NCBI GenBank assembly: GCA_009377575.1 | Contig: WHTU01000001.1 | Span: 1 to 64,000, forward strand | Reading direction: 5' to 3' | DNA: 64,000 bases | From: Nitrososphaeraceae archaeon | GTDB lineage: Archaea > Thermoproteota > Nitrososphaeria > Nitrososphaerales > Nitrososphaeraceae | Part shown: piece by piece, positions 47,330 to 57,769 of the stretch | Position numbering within the stretch: the stretch's first letter is position 1 | Layout of the letters: every line of letters starts with the position of its first letter | Made by a program: the position numbers and the translations under genes | The notes under the pieces: generated by a model | Seen by the model: only the letters and a program-made list of their open reading frames with translations | Databases searched by the model: none | Told to the model about the DNA's origin: nothing

Positions 47330-48671
47330 TGATGATATGATCAGAATTGATACCTAAATTTTAGGATTACTTGAAAATCGGTTTCTGTTTATCAGCCTCA
47401 ATAAACAGATAATCTTGCTATGATATTATGGCCTTATTTGTCCCAATTTGGGGACAATGGATTACTTGAAAGTATAGACGTTGAATACTTGACCCCCGTG
47501 ATCAACATTAGCCTATCCTAGTGAGCAATAGAATTCAAGGTGTCTTTAACAAATAATCACCGACTGGTGCATTTGCATTGTGTCGGTGCAGAATTGGATC
47601 CTCGATTGAACGTTGGTCAAATCAAAAAAGATACCCTATTTGATAGGACAATGTTCGGGTTCACCAAGCCATGTCTTCGTATTCCGGCCCTATGAGTCAT
47701 TGGTACCATTACGAAGAACCTTGATATTGTGTCAAAAGTACCTAAAGTGCTCATCCGAATCAAATAATGAGTATAAGATATTGAATATGTTGAAACCGTA
47801 AATTCCTTAAACTAAAGCTAATCAGAATGTGCGTTACCGTTAACAGAACTTTAAGTCACTTAAACAAACAATGAACAATTTATCACCATTTCCTCAACTT
47901 TAGGCCGCTTGAAGGTTTTTGATAAAGTAAATCTTACTAGCTTCAGATCTGTTGTATTGTTTAAATAGTGAACCAGAGTCGATAAATAGTCTTACCCTAC
48001 AACTGTCAAATCAAAAAAAGAAAAGTCAGATACAAGTATGGCTAAAATTATAATGAGCAAGATTCTTTCTATCCAGCTTCTGCTCATAAAGCTAATCGAA
48101 GATCCAAGATGTTGTCACAAAATTGACCTTCTAAACGGTGGTGGTGCGTTCTAACATGCCAATAACACCACTAAACCTTTGATTGTGGTTATTCAAGTTG
48201 GTAATGGATCGCATGTAAAGAATATGATAATGAGAAGGTGTACTCCTAAACTATGTTCCAAGATTCGTTTGAAAATTATTTCTTCACTATTCTTTGTACC
48301 AAAGTATTAGCTAACGGTCATCAAATGGCTGTGGGCCGAATCAATAAAGGGGACATGTTCTTCGGTCTCAGGCCAGATAACAGAGCCAAGCTATACTTCA
48401 TATTTATGGTTGACTGTGATGATTATACTCGACTTAATCCAAGCCGTTTTCTCTCTACAACCAATCATATTTAATTCGAAAGCAAATTAGCTGGCTATCA
48501 TCGCAGGGTAATTGCGTTAGCTGGCAGACAGTTGGTAGAATCTAATGTTGTCTAATAGCTACTGCAAAAGTACTTAGCTAGACAAATAGAAAAAATATTG
48601 CAAAAGAGTATCATATTCCATTAAATACTCTACTCTTTGCATGAAGCAAAAAAAGAGTTGTCTACCACATG
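47330..48671. other. Long spacer with a hairpin
   Basis: 1.34 kb without a supported gene. A perfect 7-bp hairpin TTGTCCC-aatttg-GGGACAA lies at 47438-47457, about 110 bases upstream of the reductase start and thus a possible operator. Confidence 0.4.
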
Positions 48672-48779
48672 TTACTTGCTTTTGGATTTCTTACCTTTCT
48701 TTGCTGCCTTTGTTCCCGTTGCAGTTGAGCTCTTTTTCTTTGAACTAACTGCAGTTTTCTTTTTTGTTGATGACGGCAT
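48672..48779 (-). CDS. 35-residue Lys/Ser/Thr-rich protein
   Basis: A 35-codon frame starting MPSSTKKKTAVSSKKK and ending GKKSKSK, about 40 percent lysine with Ser, Thr and Ala, so strongly basic. It resembles histone H1-like tails and small DNA-compacting peptides. A strong TATA-like element (minus strand AAATATATATAAG, 48804-48816) sits about 30 bases before the ATG, right for a leaderless mRNA. It is too short for most gene callers. Reading frame and promoter are seen; the chromatin role is inference. Confidence 0.65.
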   Translation of the reverse strand: MPSSTKKKTAVSSKKKSSTATGTKAAKKGKKSKSK

Positions 48780-48803
48780 CTAATTTTGATCTAGCATTAG
48801 GTA

Positions 48804-48816
48804 CTTATATATATTT
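48804..48816 (-). promoter_or_regulatory. TATA-like box of the Lys-rich gene
   Basis: An AT-only run of the form AAATATATATAAG on the minus strand, centred about 31 bases from the ATG. Archaeal TATA boxes lie about 27 bases from the transcription start, so the transcript would begin only a few bases before the codon. Confidence 0.5.
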
Positions 48817-50746
48817 TTCTCGATACCAACTTTAGAAACGTTGCTCCCCATCGATTATTTGTCTTAAGTCAAATGGAATATGATTCGATATGTCTGCAGG
48901 ACGCTGAAATATTGCGAATTGCTAAAAAAATAGTAACCGTTCGAGAGATAAGTATGGGAAGTTACGTTGGTTTAGAAAAAAAGTCGAGAAGGAATTCAGC
49001 GTTTGGAAGGCAACAAGATTTTAGGAGCAGTCTAACCATTTCATCAATATCAAATTCTGGCTTTAAAGCTTTAATTTTCAGGATTAGGTAAAACTTAGAC
49101 TATTGGAAGGATATCAGCAAGACCGATGATTCTTTCTACTTGAGCTATTCCTTACTAGATCCAGATCCATGGCCATAATCATGCTCTAACTTCTCATCAA
49201 TGTGTTGAAACCGTTATGGGCATACAAGCTTTGATGCCAACAAGTCTTTGTCACTTTCCTACTTGTAACGCATTTCATTTGCCACACACCAAGTATCATA
49301 ACATGATGTAAGGACCGAAATTAATAGAGAGGAGCCTGTAAAATCAATTACTTTAAACTAATATACCTTTGATCATTCTAGGAATCAGGAAGTTGAAGGT
49401 AATATCATTTGTTCCTTAGATAGAAACAATATCTGAGAACCGATCAATTCTACGATAAACGCAATCATCATCCGAAAATATCAATCAAGAGTATGAAATA
49501 AGTCTGTACGGCCAATCCTCTGGACAGTATTAGATTTTTTAAAATGGTTCGTGTTTAAGTCCCATTCCCGTCAGATGTATGCCTTCAATATTTGTGTTCT
49601 TCACATAATTACGTAGAACAATGAACAAGAAAAAGTGATTTATGATTTGAGGAATGAGAAATGTGAGGAAAATAAATAGAACGGATTTCATAGATTTCAT
49701 TCAAATTTGTTGTGTTCCTATGATCACTTTTGTTCTCTCCCTCCTTCGGTAATCATTTGACAAAAAGACTATAGTGGTTAACCTCTGACTCATGGTCAAC
49801 CCATCATTAGTCATTACGATACTCAATCTACCTACTAGCAGAACCAGAAAAAGACAGGACTAGTCATTAAATCTCTTATAGAGGGTTGAGAAGTTACAAT
49901 ATTGAATATTCGTACCTGATCATGCCCAAGATCTAGCTAGAATCAGACTTAGTGTTAGACATCGAACCAGCCCCAGCGGATGTCTTGGCACACATGAAAG
50001 ATTCAAGGATTCAACGAGTAATAAATCTGCAGAAAAAATCCTAGTGGGACATGTTTATTTCTTTAAGGATCGGCTGGTATCTAGATAGGATTTATTGTTG
50101 ATTTATTGTTGTGGAAAAAGTATATTTCTCAAAAATTAAGATTTCTATGCATGGAAAAACCGTATGTAGAACATTCCAACGCGACAGAATATTGAATATC
50201 CATTAGATTTGAAGCCTCGAAATGTAGTTGACTTGGCTTGACTCACCTCAAGCATATGGATCGACGATGAATCGTAGGACTAAATGAGATTTGATTATTA
50301 CGTATCTACTCCAGAGACATATTTTTTGGCCAAACTAGATCTAGCAAAGGACTTTCCTAAATAATATGAGATAATCCGGATCATTAGTTCTGAAGGATTT
50401 TCGATATGACATGCAATGGGAGTACAAACTCAGGGAAGGAGTAACAGAATATCAGAGGATAAATATACACCAAATTGGGATTCTGACACGGTACTAACCC
50501 CCAAGCCTGTAAGTTTTGCACTCTAGATAAATCAGTGGATCCGAAGACTCATGCGGTGGGGAAACTTGAAGAATCAGATGAGAAAGAGAGATTTTTCCAA
50601 AGAAGTATAACTGATGATCCTCGCTAATTTAGAGCGAGTAAAACGATTTTAGACTAACCAAGGATATTAGATTTGTGCGTGATCTCTTAGTTATCTCAAT
50701 CGATTTGCGCCAATTTGCTTTAAACGACTTCATAAATACAACCGCA
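48817..50746. other. Very long gene-poor stretch
   Basis: Nearly 2 kb with stops in all frames and no motif I recognise. A 12-bp direct repeat (gatttattgttg) occurs twice at about 50091-50114. A 72-codon plus frame at 48873 is unconvincing. Confidence 0.45.
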
Positions 50747-51070
50747 TCATTTCTTTTCCTTGGTTACTTCCTTGTTAATTGCGTTTCTGAGCTCATCATC
50801 ATTCTTATTACTGTAATCGATCCCCAGTGTATCAGCGATCGTTTCCAATTTTTCCCTATCTATATTAGAGACGTCTGTTTGATCTTTCAAAAGTGCTAAG
50901 TCTCGATCTGCTTCCAGTTTGGATTTCCGGAATTCCGCTGAAGCTTTTCCAAATGATCTAGCTAATTGTGGTATCTTCTTCACTCCGAAAAATAGGATTA
51001 CGATTACAACGATAATAATTATCCATTCAAATCCAACCACCATGATCAAATTGGTTAATTGCTGCAACAT
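50747..51070 (-). CDS. tatA: Sec-independent translocase TatA/TatB-type protein
   Basis: A 107-residue TatA-family protein. The transmembrane helix (about 13-30, FEWIIIIVVIVILFFG) is followed by the FFG-hinge and amphipathic helix VKKIPQLARSFGKASAEFRK and a charged tail. TatA forms the pore that exports folded proteins with twin-arginine signals. No tatC is adjacent. In archaea TatA copies are often scattered. Possible clients include the exported oxidoreductases, but no RR signal is obvious among them. Confidence 0.9.
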   Translation of the reverse strand: MLQQLTNLIMVVGFEWIIIIVVIVILFFGVKKIPQLARSFGKASAEFRKSKLEADRDLALLKDQTDVSNIDREKLETIADTLGIDYSNKNDDELRNAINKEVTKEKK

Positions 51071-52594
51071 TGCAAGATACCCTGCCTACATAATACTGCG
51101 CAGTGAGGATTTAAATATTCTTTATTTGATGGAAGGTGAGTATAGCGCATCAAGTTCCCAGGACTATCAGGTCTGAAATAAGCTGCAATGAACTCATCTA
51201 CATTGCTGCATGTTGCTAAGAAAAAAATAGACTCTGGTAGATCATATTCTTAACTTCACAAGTTCAAATCGGTTGAATTTGTCGGCAATAGTAGTTCCGG
51301 TCAATTAGAGTGCTGGCATCCTTGGATACCCGTTAACCAGCTGTAACCTACCACCCCAATACCTGACATCTTATGCTAAAACCGCTTCATTCATTCCCAA
51401 GTATCTACGGAGTCCTAGGTTATACAACTTTCCAGTGCATGTGGCAGTGACGATAAAATGAAAAATTGTAAGGTCAGAAAAGTACGTTAGGAATTATCGT
51501 TGTTTAGCAGTACCTAAATTTGTTGGGAATTTGACATTTTGAGTAAATGGTACGTCCCTTTATCATTTAGTTACCCAACGGGCGTGCAGTTTTGTAACTT
51601 GCCATGGTAATTGTGATAAGCATTTGATGGGAGGCGCTCTCCGAATACATCTTCCTTGAATCCTGCTCACGCACCATGACAGAAACCACAATAATACTGA
51701 TAAAGTTTTAGTCATATCGATTTATTGACTACCTGTACGAATACATCGGAACTAACTAAAGAGAATGTAGTCTTCTTAGGTTTCTGGGAATACCCTACTT
51801 CCCTCTTATTTCTAGCTAACCACCTTTTCAGAGCATGCAAAATCTCTGTGCTGGCCTTGATATCGCAGTATATCATTTACATTTGAGAATTTTTTCAAGA
51901 ATCAATTTAACACTCACCCAGTTGAGCTTCGAGGGAATGAAAACTATGTCCAGCTAAGCCGGAATAAGGACAACGAGGAAGCGGGCCCTTTTTGGATTGG
52001 CGCGATAAATAGGCACTAGTTAAACTAATATCAGTAATGGTGATGAAGAAAAATTTCAAATTGTCCCTTGTAGATGAATATCTGTTCTTACTATCGGATT
52101 GAATCCCTAGACCTCTTCTATTATTGGAAGTACCTAAAAGAATGATTTTGTTGTATACCAAATAGTTTTGCAAAGCCATTATTCATGCATATTTGCTCCA
52201 CGAATTATTTAGCGTTAGTTGAATTATCTGACTGGTGAAACATAGTTTGTTAGGGTTCCTCTATTTTCTTGGGGATTACCATTTGACGCAGAATTTCCGC
52301 TAGCAGCGCACATAAAATTCGTGAACAATCATGCATGAGATGAAACGAATTAATTCGGAGAACAAGGACGGGGTCTTTACCTATCGAAAGAAATTGCTAG
52401 TCAATTTTAAACTTTGTAAGCATATCGATGGCACAAATGGGTTCACATGATTCGTCGTAACACTGCGTCATAATCATATTGGCCTGCAGCTGCAGGTGCG
52501 GTAGTTTTATAGTTATCTGGATCAACGAAGTCCATGGTCTGACATTGCGACCATACTCCATGATTTTTAACCCTCGTCATTCAGAATTGATTTG
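51071..52594. other. Long spacer
   Basis: 1.5 kb without a convincing gene. Short frames, e.g. minus 51907-52179, have no recognisable motif. Confidence 0.4.
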
Positions 52595-54192
52595 ATGAGA
52601 TTCGAGAATGAAAATACTTTTAGGAAGCTATTGAGGTCAAATAGAGAGTCAATCTTTCATAAGAAATATGATGATGCGATTGAAGTGATTAAATCCCAGT
52701 TTGGTAGAAAATATGCGCTATTAATTGACGGCAAGCATGTCAGCTCGGTAAGGTCATTTGAACATACTTCCCCCTTAGACACTCGAATAGTCCTAGGATA
52801 CTTCCCTAAGGGGAATTTGAAACATGTAAACAGAGCAATATCATCAGCCTTCAAGGCATTTGAGAATTGGAGAAAAGCAGACTACCAGAAGCGCATAAAG
52901 ATTTTTGCTTCTGCTGTAGAGATAATTGTAGCCAGAAAGTTTGAACTATCAGCTTGGATAACATTTGAAAGTGGAACCGATTTGAAGCTGTATCGGATAT
53001 CGACGAGGCAATTGACTTTATGAGATATTACACTATTGGAATGGAAGCGAACAGAGGCTATATTGTTGATACAAGAAGTGCCCATCCCGACGAAAGAAGT
53101 AAGAGTGTGATGAAACCTTATGGCGTCTGGGGAGTAATTTCCCCTTTTAATTTTCCTGCTGCCCTCACGATAGGTATGTGTACTGGAGCTCTACTTACAG
53201 GGAATACAGTGGTCTTAAAACCTGCCAGCGACACTCCAATAACTGGGTATCTATTCGCTGAGATCATGATGCAGGCGGGATTGCCTGCAGGAGCTCTGAA
53301 CTTCATAACTGGTAGCGGTACCACAATCGGGGAGGCTATTGTACAAAACAGGATGGTGTCCGGAATTGCTTTTACGGGCTCTAAGGTCGTCGGTGACAGG
53401 ATATTAGCCGAATCCCACAAGATGAAGTCACGGATCATAATTGCAGAATTGGGTGGAAAGAATCCAGTAGTAGTCACAGAGAATGCAGACCTGGATGACG
53501 CAGTAGAAGGCATCATACGAGCAGCATTTGGATACTCAGGTCAAAAGTGTAGTGCTTCTTCACGCGTATATGTTCAGAAAAGTATCAAGAAAAATTTTAC
53601 AGAACGATTGATCCAGAGAACAAATGAATTGTCTGTTGGAAATCCAGTCAGTGCTAAGATCTTCATGGGGCCCCTTATCAATTCCGCTGCTTATCTTAAA
53701 TATCAAAAATTCTCGAAACTAGCTTCTCGTTACGGAAAGGTTTTGGTGGGAGGAAAAATAAGGAGAGATGGTGATTTAAAATACGGCTTTTACGTTGAAC
53801 CTATGATCGTCGAAGGTTTGTCAAAAGGCAATCGCATGCTAGAAGAGGAGCTATTTGTTCCGATTTTATGTATAGCAGAATACAGTAAATTTTATGAGGC
53901 ATTGGAACAGTGTAATAACTCTGAATACGGTTTGACAGCCGGTATTTATAGCGACAGCGAAAAAGAGATCAAGATCTTCCTTCAGGATATTCAAGCAGGA
54001 GTGGTATATGTAAACAGAACTTTGGGTGCCACAACTGGGGCAATGGTGGGCTGTCAGTCATTTGGTGGTTGGAAATCTTCGGGAACGACGGGAAAGGGAA
54101 CCGGTGGAACATATTATTTGGGTCAGTTTCTGAAAGAACAGAGTCAAACAATTGTCGTGAAGAGATTCGAGGATAGAAGGAAGAAGGATTGA
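52595..54192 (+). pseudogene. 1-pyrroline-5-carboxylate dehydrogenase, single-base frameshift
   Basis: An aldehyde dehydrogenase of the P5C type, which oxidises glutamate semialdehyde in proline breakdown. The first frame (from ATG 52595) contains FKAFENWRKADYQKRIKI and SAWITFESG; the second, from about 52980, contains RFEAVSDIDEAIDFMRYY, PFNFPAALTIG, FTGSKVVGD, AELGGKNPVVV (Glu general base) and GYSGQKCSASS (catalytic Cys). At about 52975 GTGGAACCGATT lacks one A: with GGAAACC the frames join as G-N-R-F-E-A. As read, the protein is split into 143 and 390-residue parts. Otherwise every catalytic block is intact. Frameshift, or an A-run sequencing error. Confidence 0.88.
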
Positions 54193-54464
54193 TTGATCGA
54201 ACTCCAAATGGTTCCATCGAATCCCAAAGCTAACCTTTATCTGAATTATTAAGACTCAATAGATCGGATCATTCTCTCCGCAGTTATTCGTAAAACTTGA
54301 AATGAGGTCTGACACTATTTTCTAGATCTGTAACCCGTTCAATTCGTGGGCACGTAGGGTTTTTTTGGCGTAATACGAAGTATTGAATTTATGTCTGTGT
54401 CAATCTAATTCGTACTCTCATGTTTATTAAATGCAATCAATTATTACTAAGGTGAAGAGGGCCA

Positions 54465-54683
54465 ATGACTGTTGTACACGAATTACATGAAAAAAATGAA
54501 TGGTGGTTGAATGAGCTACGTTCTTTAGGATTAAAGGTTAACAACAGGAATGATTTTAACGACTTGAGCGAGATGAGCAACCTAGCCAATATGATAAAAC
54601 AACATTATTACAAAGATTACAAAAACATTTCTTGTCGTACTGATCGATCAATGTCTTTAATGCCGTCTGGCGCCCATTTTTAA
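54465..54683 (+). CDS. Small protein, unknown
   Basis: A 72-codon frame beginning MTVVHELHEKNEWWLNELRS, after a purine-rich AAGGTGAAGAGG site 7-8 bases upstream. It is hydrophilic and helical in the first half. No family recognised. Confidence 0.4.
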   Translation: MTVVHELHEKNEWWLNELRSLGLKVNNRNDFNDLSEMSNLANMIKQHYYKDYKNISCRTDRSMSLMPSGAHF

Positions 54684-54697
54684 TTTAGTAGGGGGTG

Positions 54698-54925
54698 TTA
54701 ATTCCTCTTGCAAGTCCTACACTTACCGTAATAAAACGGGTTTCCACATACTTTCCTTAAACTTGTCTCAAAACGAGTTTGGTCATACTCACAGCTAAAT
54801 AATACTGCACACCTTGTGCATTGATGATAGCAGCTATCCTTGAGTTGGTTCGGGTCGTAAAGTCCAGTTACTTGCGTTTTAAGCCGAACGTCTTCACCCT
54901 GATTTACAGATGGAAATGCTGTCAC
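54698..54925 (-). CDS. Cys-rich small protein
   Basis: A 75-residue protein with Cys32, Cys36, Cys39, Cys45, Cys60, Cys69 and Cys72 (CYHQCTRC ... CGNPFYYGKCRTC), probably binding one or two zinc ions. It ends convergently 15 bases from the preceding plus-strand frame. Family unknown. Confidence 0.5.
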   Translation of the reverse strand: MTAFPSVNQGEDVRLKTQVTGLYDPNQLKDSCYHQCTRCAVLFSCEYDQTRFETSLRKVCGNPFYYGKCRTCKRN

Positions 54926-55964
54926 TTGTCAACACTGAATCTGATGATAGACTATATGAACAGTAATTAATAATATTACTTTAAAATAAACAGGAAAATT
55001 ATCCTTCATAATTAGTTATGGCAAAATCGATCTAATGGAACACAAAATGGCCATAATTGCAAGATCATACGAATCAATGCCTCGGGATCAAGCTCCTACG
55101 AGAGCTGAATTCCAGATCCCGATAATTACTTACAGGAACTGGGAGGAGTAAAATCTGAGGAATAATTCAAGTAATTAACCAAGCATTCGAGCAAACCAAT
55201 ACCAGTTGGGACTTTATGTACAGATTAACATTCAAACTTATTTGTCCTTGTAGTGCGATTGATACTTTTCCAGTTAGACACGAATTGATTTTATCGAGTC
55301 GAGCGAGCCGCCCACGAACTGTTCCTTAGAGATTTAGAAAAGGTAAGCCAAGTTTTCCCCAGCCTTCTTTTCTATATTTGAGGGGCTGCCAGACCTCTGG
55401 TAGCCATTGAATTTGTGTTACCAAGGCCACAGGCCATTTGGCATGTCAATTTGAGTCTGTGGATGTACTTAAGTACTTTCATTATAACAGCCAAGAACAA
55501 ATCGCTATCTTGCAAATGATTTTAGGCACGAGGTCAGCCAAATGAATTAAGTGCATATGTGAAGGAGGGAAAGGGGGGCTTGCCAATTTTTTGTTGCCAA
55601 TGTAAAGACCCTATTATTATTGACCTAAGCAGATAAACTAATTTCTGGTGAAAAGTCTTTGGATACACCCAAGGGGTTTTGTTAGTGGGGTACTCATTGC
55701 ACCTATTGCCAGAAAATTAGAGTTTGAGTATTCAACGAATTAATTAAAGGTGTTCCACTTCCTTGCTGTCAAAGTCAGATATCGAAGACATACTGGTGGC
55801 TAAACAAACGATTGGTCTCAAAGGGATTCAAATTCCTGTAACACAAAAGTAAGGAAAACGAAACAACAGGCTATAGCAATGGGGGGAACATGTTCTAATA
55901 TTCGTTAATTTCATGAAACGCAATAGGAAACTATTTAGCTTACCATGAGAACTTATGCACAAAA
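54926..55964. other. Long spacer with a GC-richer hairpin pair
   Basis: No gene recognised in 1.04 kb. Two strong stems lie close together at 55384-55405 (10 bp with one G-U) and about 55421-55441 (CCAA-GGCC-ACA-GGCC-attTTGG). A structured RNA or terminator is possible. Confidence 0.4.
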
Positions 55965-56291
55965 ATGAATTGGGAGGAGACAAAATCAATAAAAGAGCCA
56001 GAATTGGTAACTGTCAACGGCCTACAGTTCAAGAAGTATCAAATGTCATGGTTACGGGACATGGCAATAAGGTACAATCATGGAAGTGTGAACGAATTCA
56101 TAATAGATGTTGTGTTAACGGATCTTCTAATCAAGTTAGAAAAATTGTATGGGAATAATGCCTGCCGGTACCCATATCCAATACGAGAGAAATTGAAAGA
56201 AGAAGGGTATGAAGGCAATTTAGAGAAGATATTCAAACTCACAGGGGCTCCAGGAGAAGTAGTATTAGACAACATAGAAGAAATTACTTAA
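55965..56291 (+). CDS. Small alpha-helical protein, unknown
   Basis: A 108-residue frame, MNWEETKSIKEPELVTVNG then helical IRYNHGSVNEFIIDVVLTDL and LIKLEKLYGN; the C-terminus repeats acidic turns. It is protein-like but unrecognised. An ATG 10 bases earlier in another frame is a weaker candidate. It lies beside an integrase relic, so could be mobile-element cargo, by inference. Confidence 0.5.
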   Translation: MNWEETKSIKEPELVTVNGLQFKKYQMSWLRDMAIRYNHGSVNEFIIDVVLTDLLIKLEKLYGNNACRYPYPIREKLKEEGYEGNLEKIFKLTGAPGEVVLDNIEEIT

Positions 56292-56356
56292 ATGATAGTC
56301 TGAATCCGCTTTGTTTGTGGCTTGGAATTATAACAATTGAAATGTTTTGTTGCAAT

Positions 56357-56723
56357 TCAAACGACCTCAAACCCATCGCAAAACTGTATTGCTTGTTTCC
56401 CTGTAAGACCCTTATTGGATTCTATGGTCGACTTTCTGAGCTCTTGGTCAGTGGGTGACCTATCATTCGCGCTTTTTGCTTTTGGAAATTCCACGAGTTA
56501 TCTTCTTCCAATTAAGAGCTGCACCATTCATCTCGCAAAAGAGCTTAATCGCTCTAAAATAGTTCCGAACCGTTCCTGCTGCAAGTTCTTTTCGTCTCAC
56601 CCTTTCAAGGTGAAAATCAAAGAATCTGAGTAGGTATTTCACTTGCAAGAAGGGTCTTTTCGTATACTTTCTAAGAACGTGAAGGCTTGCTGACCAGAAT
56701 CCGCGGAAGTCTGAGAAAATCAA
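56357..56723 (-). pseudogene. Tyrosine-recombinase (integrase) relic
   Basis: Only the core-binding region survives. LLRFFDFHLERVRRKELAAG then TVRNYFRAIKLFCEMNGAAL and NWKKITRGISK match the helical N-terminal domain of thaumarchaeal site-specific integrases (GTIRNYIKAIKLFCEMNDI-like). After about 56465 the frame shifts and reads NDRSPTDQELRK, the usual next segment, then ends at 56357. The catalytic Arg/His/Tyr domain is gone. It lies about 0.8 kb from a tRNA-Lys gene, the normal target of such integrases. A remnant of a lost integrated element is the simplest reading. Confidence 0.75.
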
Positions 56724-56895
56724 ATAAGAGCGCTAATCGTCCAGGGTACTACCGTCTTGCTTCAGTTGATTTCAACACATACATGAACGAAGCAATAGGA
56801 GACTGAACCTCAGACTTTTTTCATATTCTTCAACACCTGAGCGTGACATCCTCACCCAATCACTAGTATCACTAAGTGGCGGGGGGGATAAAAAG

Positions 56896-56920
56896 GGACA
56901 GGATTGATGCGGGCTCGGTG
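56896..56920. repeat. Degenerate copy of the tRNA-Lys 3'-end region (att-like)
   Basis: The 25 bases at 56896-56920 match 57528-57552 at 21 of 25 positions, in direct orientation. The second copy covers the tRNA-Lys 3' end (from 57542) and its flank. Duplication of a tRNA 3' end is the footprint of an integrase insertion, and an integrase relic lies next to it. No further match extends into the T-arm, so this is a degenerate attachment scar rather than a clean att site. Confidence 0.5.
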
Positions 56921-57020
56921 TTAAGTCAAATTTGACATATTTTTGAGTCCCGACTCTCTTCTTTCGTAAATCTTGAATATTATTCTGGGACCACAGAGAG
57001 TCAACATTCCGCTAGCATTG

Positions 57021-57278
57021 TTAGCTAGAAGCACAGAACGCGTTATGCCTATCTATCTCAGCACCCACTTGTACCTCCATACTGGCTTCTAAATTTCTTG
57101 TGTCAAAGGTACTATCCGGATTAGACAAGTTTGCCTCGAAAAGTGCATTATATATCTCTACTGCTAAATCCAGATCATCTGCCCATTCTTGGCATCGACC
57201 AACTTCATCATCTCCATAATAGTCAATTGCTTGGCCATAACCACTATGTTCCTGTAAATGAACGCTTAAAACGTTCAA
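57021..57278 (-). CDS. Possible small acidic protein
   Basis: An 85-codon frame with only a TTG start and strong acidity (YYGDDEVGRCQEWADDLDLA). It is inside the putative integrated interval and has two copies of ACGTTCAAAAT (57271-57281, 57317-57327) at its 5' end. Low confidence that it is translated. Confidence 0.3.
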   Translation of the reverse strand: MNVLSVHLQEHSGYGQAIDYYGDDEVGRCQEWADDLDLAVEIYNALFEANLSNPDSTFDTRNLEASMEVQVGAEIDRHNAFCASS

Positions 57279-57541
57279 AATGTTCTAAAAGATTTACCTT
57301 ATGGGGCATTCAGCTGACGTTCAAAATACCGTTCAATTTTGTTCAATCAAAATTAAAAATTGTGACATTAAAAATTTTCCCGACTGTGTACGCTGTATAC
57401 AGAGATCAATTTCTCGACTCCACTATCTAATTTGATATCTATGAAGATCTACATGAATAACGCCAACGGAGTGGAATTCAAATCCATACTGTTGTTGATA
57501 GTATTATTCGGTTGGGTCTAAATAAATGGTCAAGATTGAAG

Positions 57542-57634
57542 CGGGTTCGGTGGGATTCGGACCCACGACATTTTAACCCAATTCACACTGACTGGTTAAG
57601 AGCCAGACGCTCTACCTGGCTGAGCTACGAACCC
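57542..57634 (-). tRNA. trnK: tRNA-Lys (CTT) with a 19-nt noncanonical intron
   Basis: Reading the minus strand: acceptor GGGTTCG (57634-57628) pairs with CGAACCC (57549-57543), D-arm GCTC/GAGC, anticodon loop CTCTTAA (anticodon CTT), and T-arm GTGGG-TCCGAAT-CCCAC (57566-57550). The gene is 19 bases longer than a standard 74-nt tRNA. Removing 57573-57591 restores the anticodon stem TCTGG/CCAGA and a 5-base variable loop. The intron is between positions 42 and 43, not at the usual 37/38. AACC (exon) and GGTT (intron) form a 4-bp helix with 3-base bulges AGT and AAA, cut after the second base of each, a bulge-helix-bulge. TATA-like atatttaaat lies about 30 bases upstream. Confidence 0.92.
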
Positions 57635-57769
57635 ATCAGGTGAAACTTCAAGGTATGCAGATATTTAAATCTAATATAGGTCTAATTCTTTGTACTCTAC
57701 AAAAGCAAAAGGTGCACTCTTGTACGAGGGCTAATCTTCTATAAAAAATGCGATAGTCAAAATCAGTGA

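Noticed and set aside
47330-56000. CRISPR array in the gene-poor region
   Set aside because: No regularly spaced repeats were seen and no cas genes are present in the window.
56337-56633. 98-codon plus-strand frame
   Set aside because: Antisense to the integrase relic, whose motif match is better.
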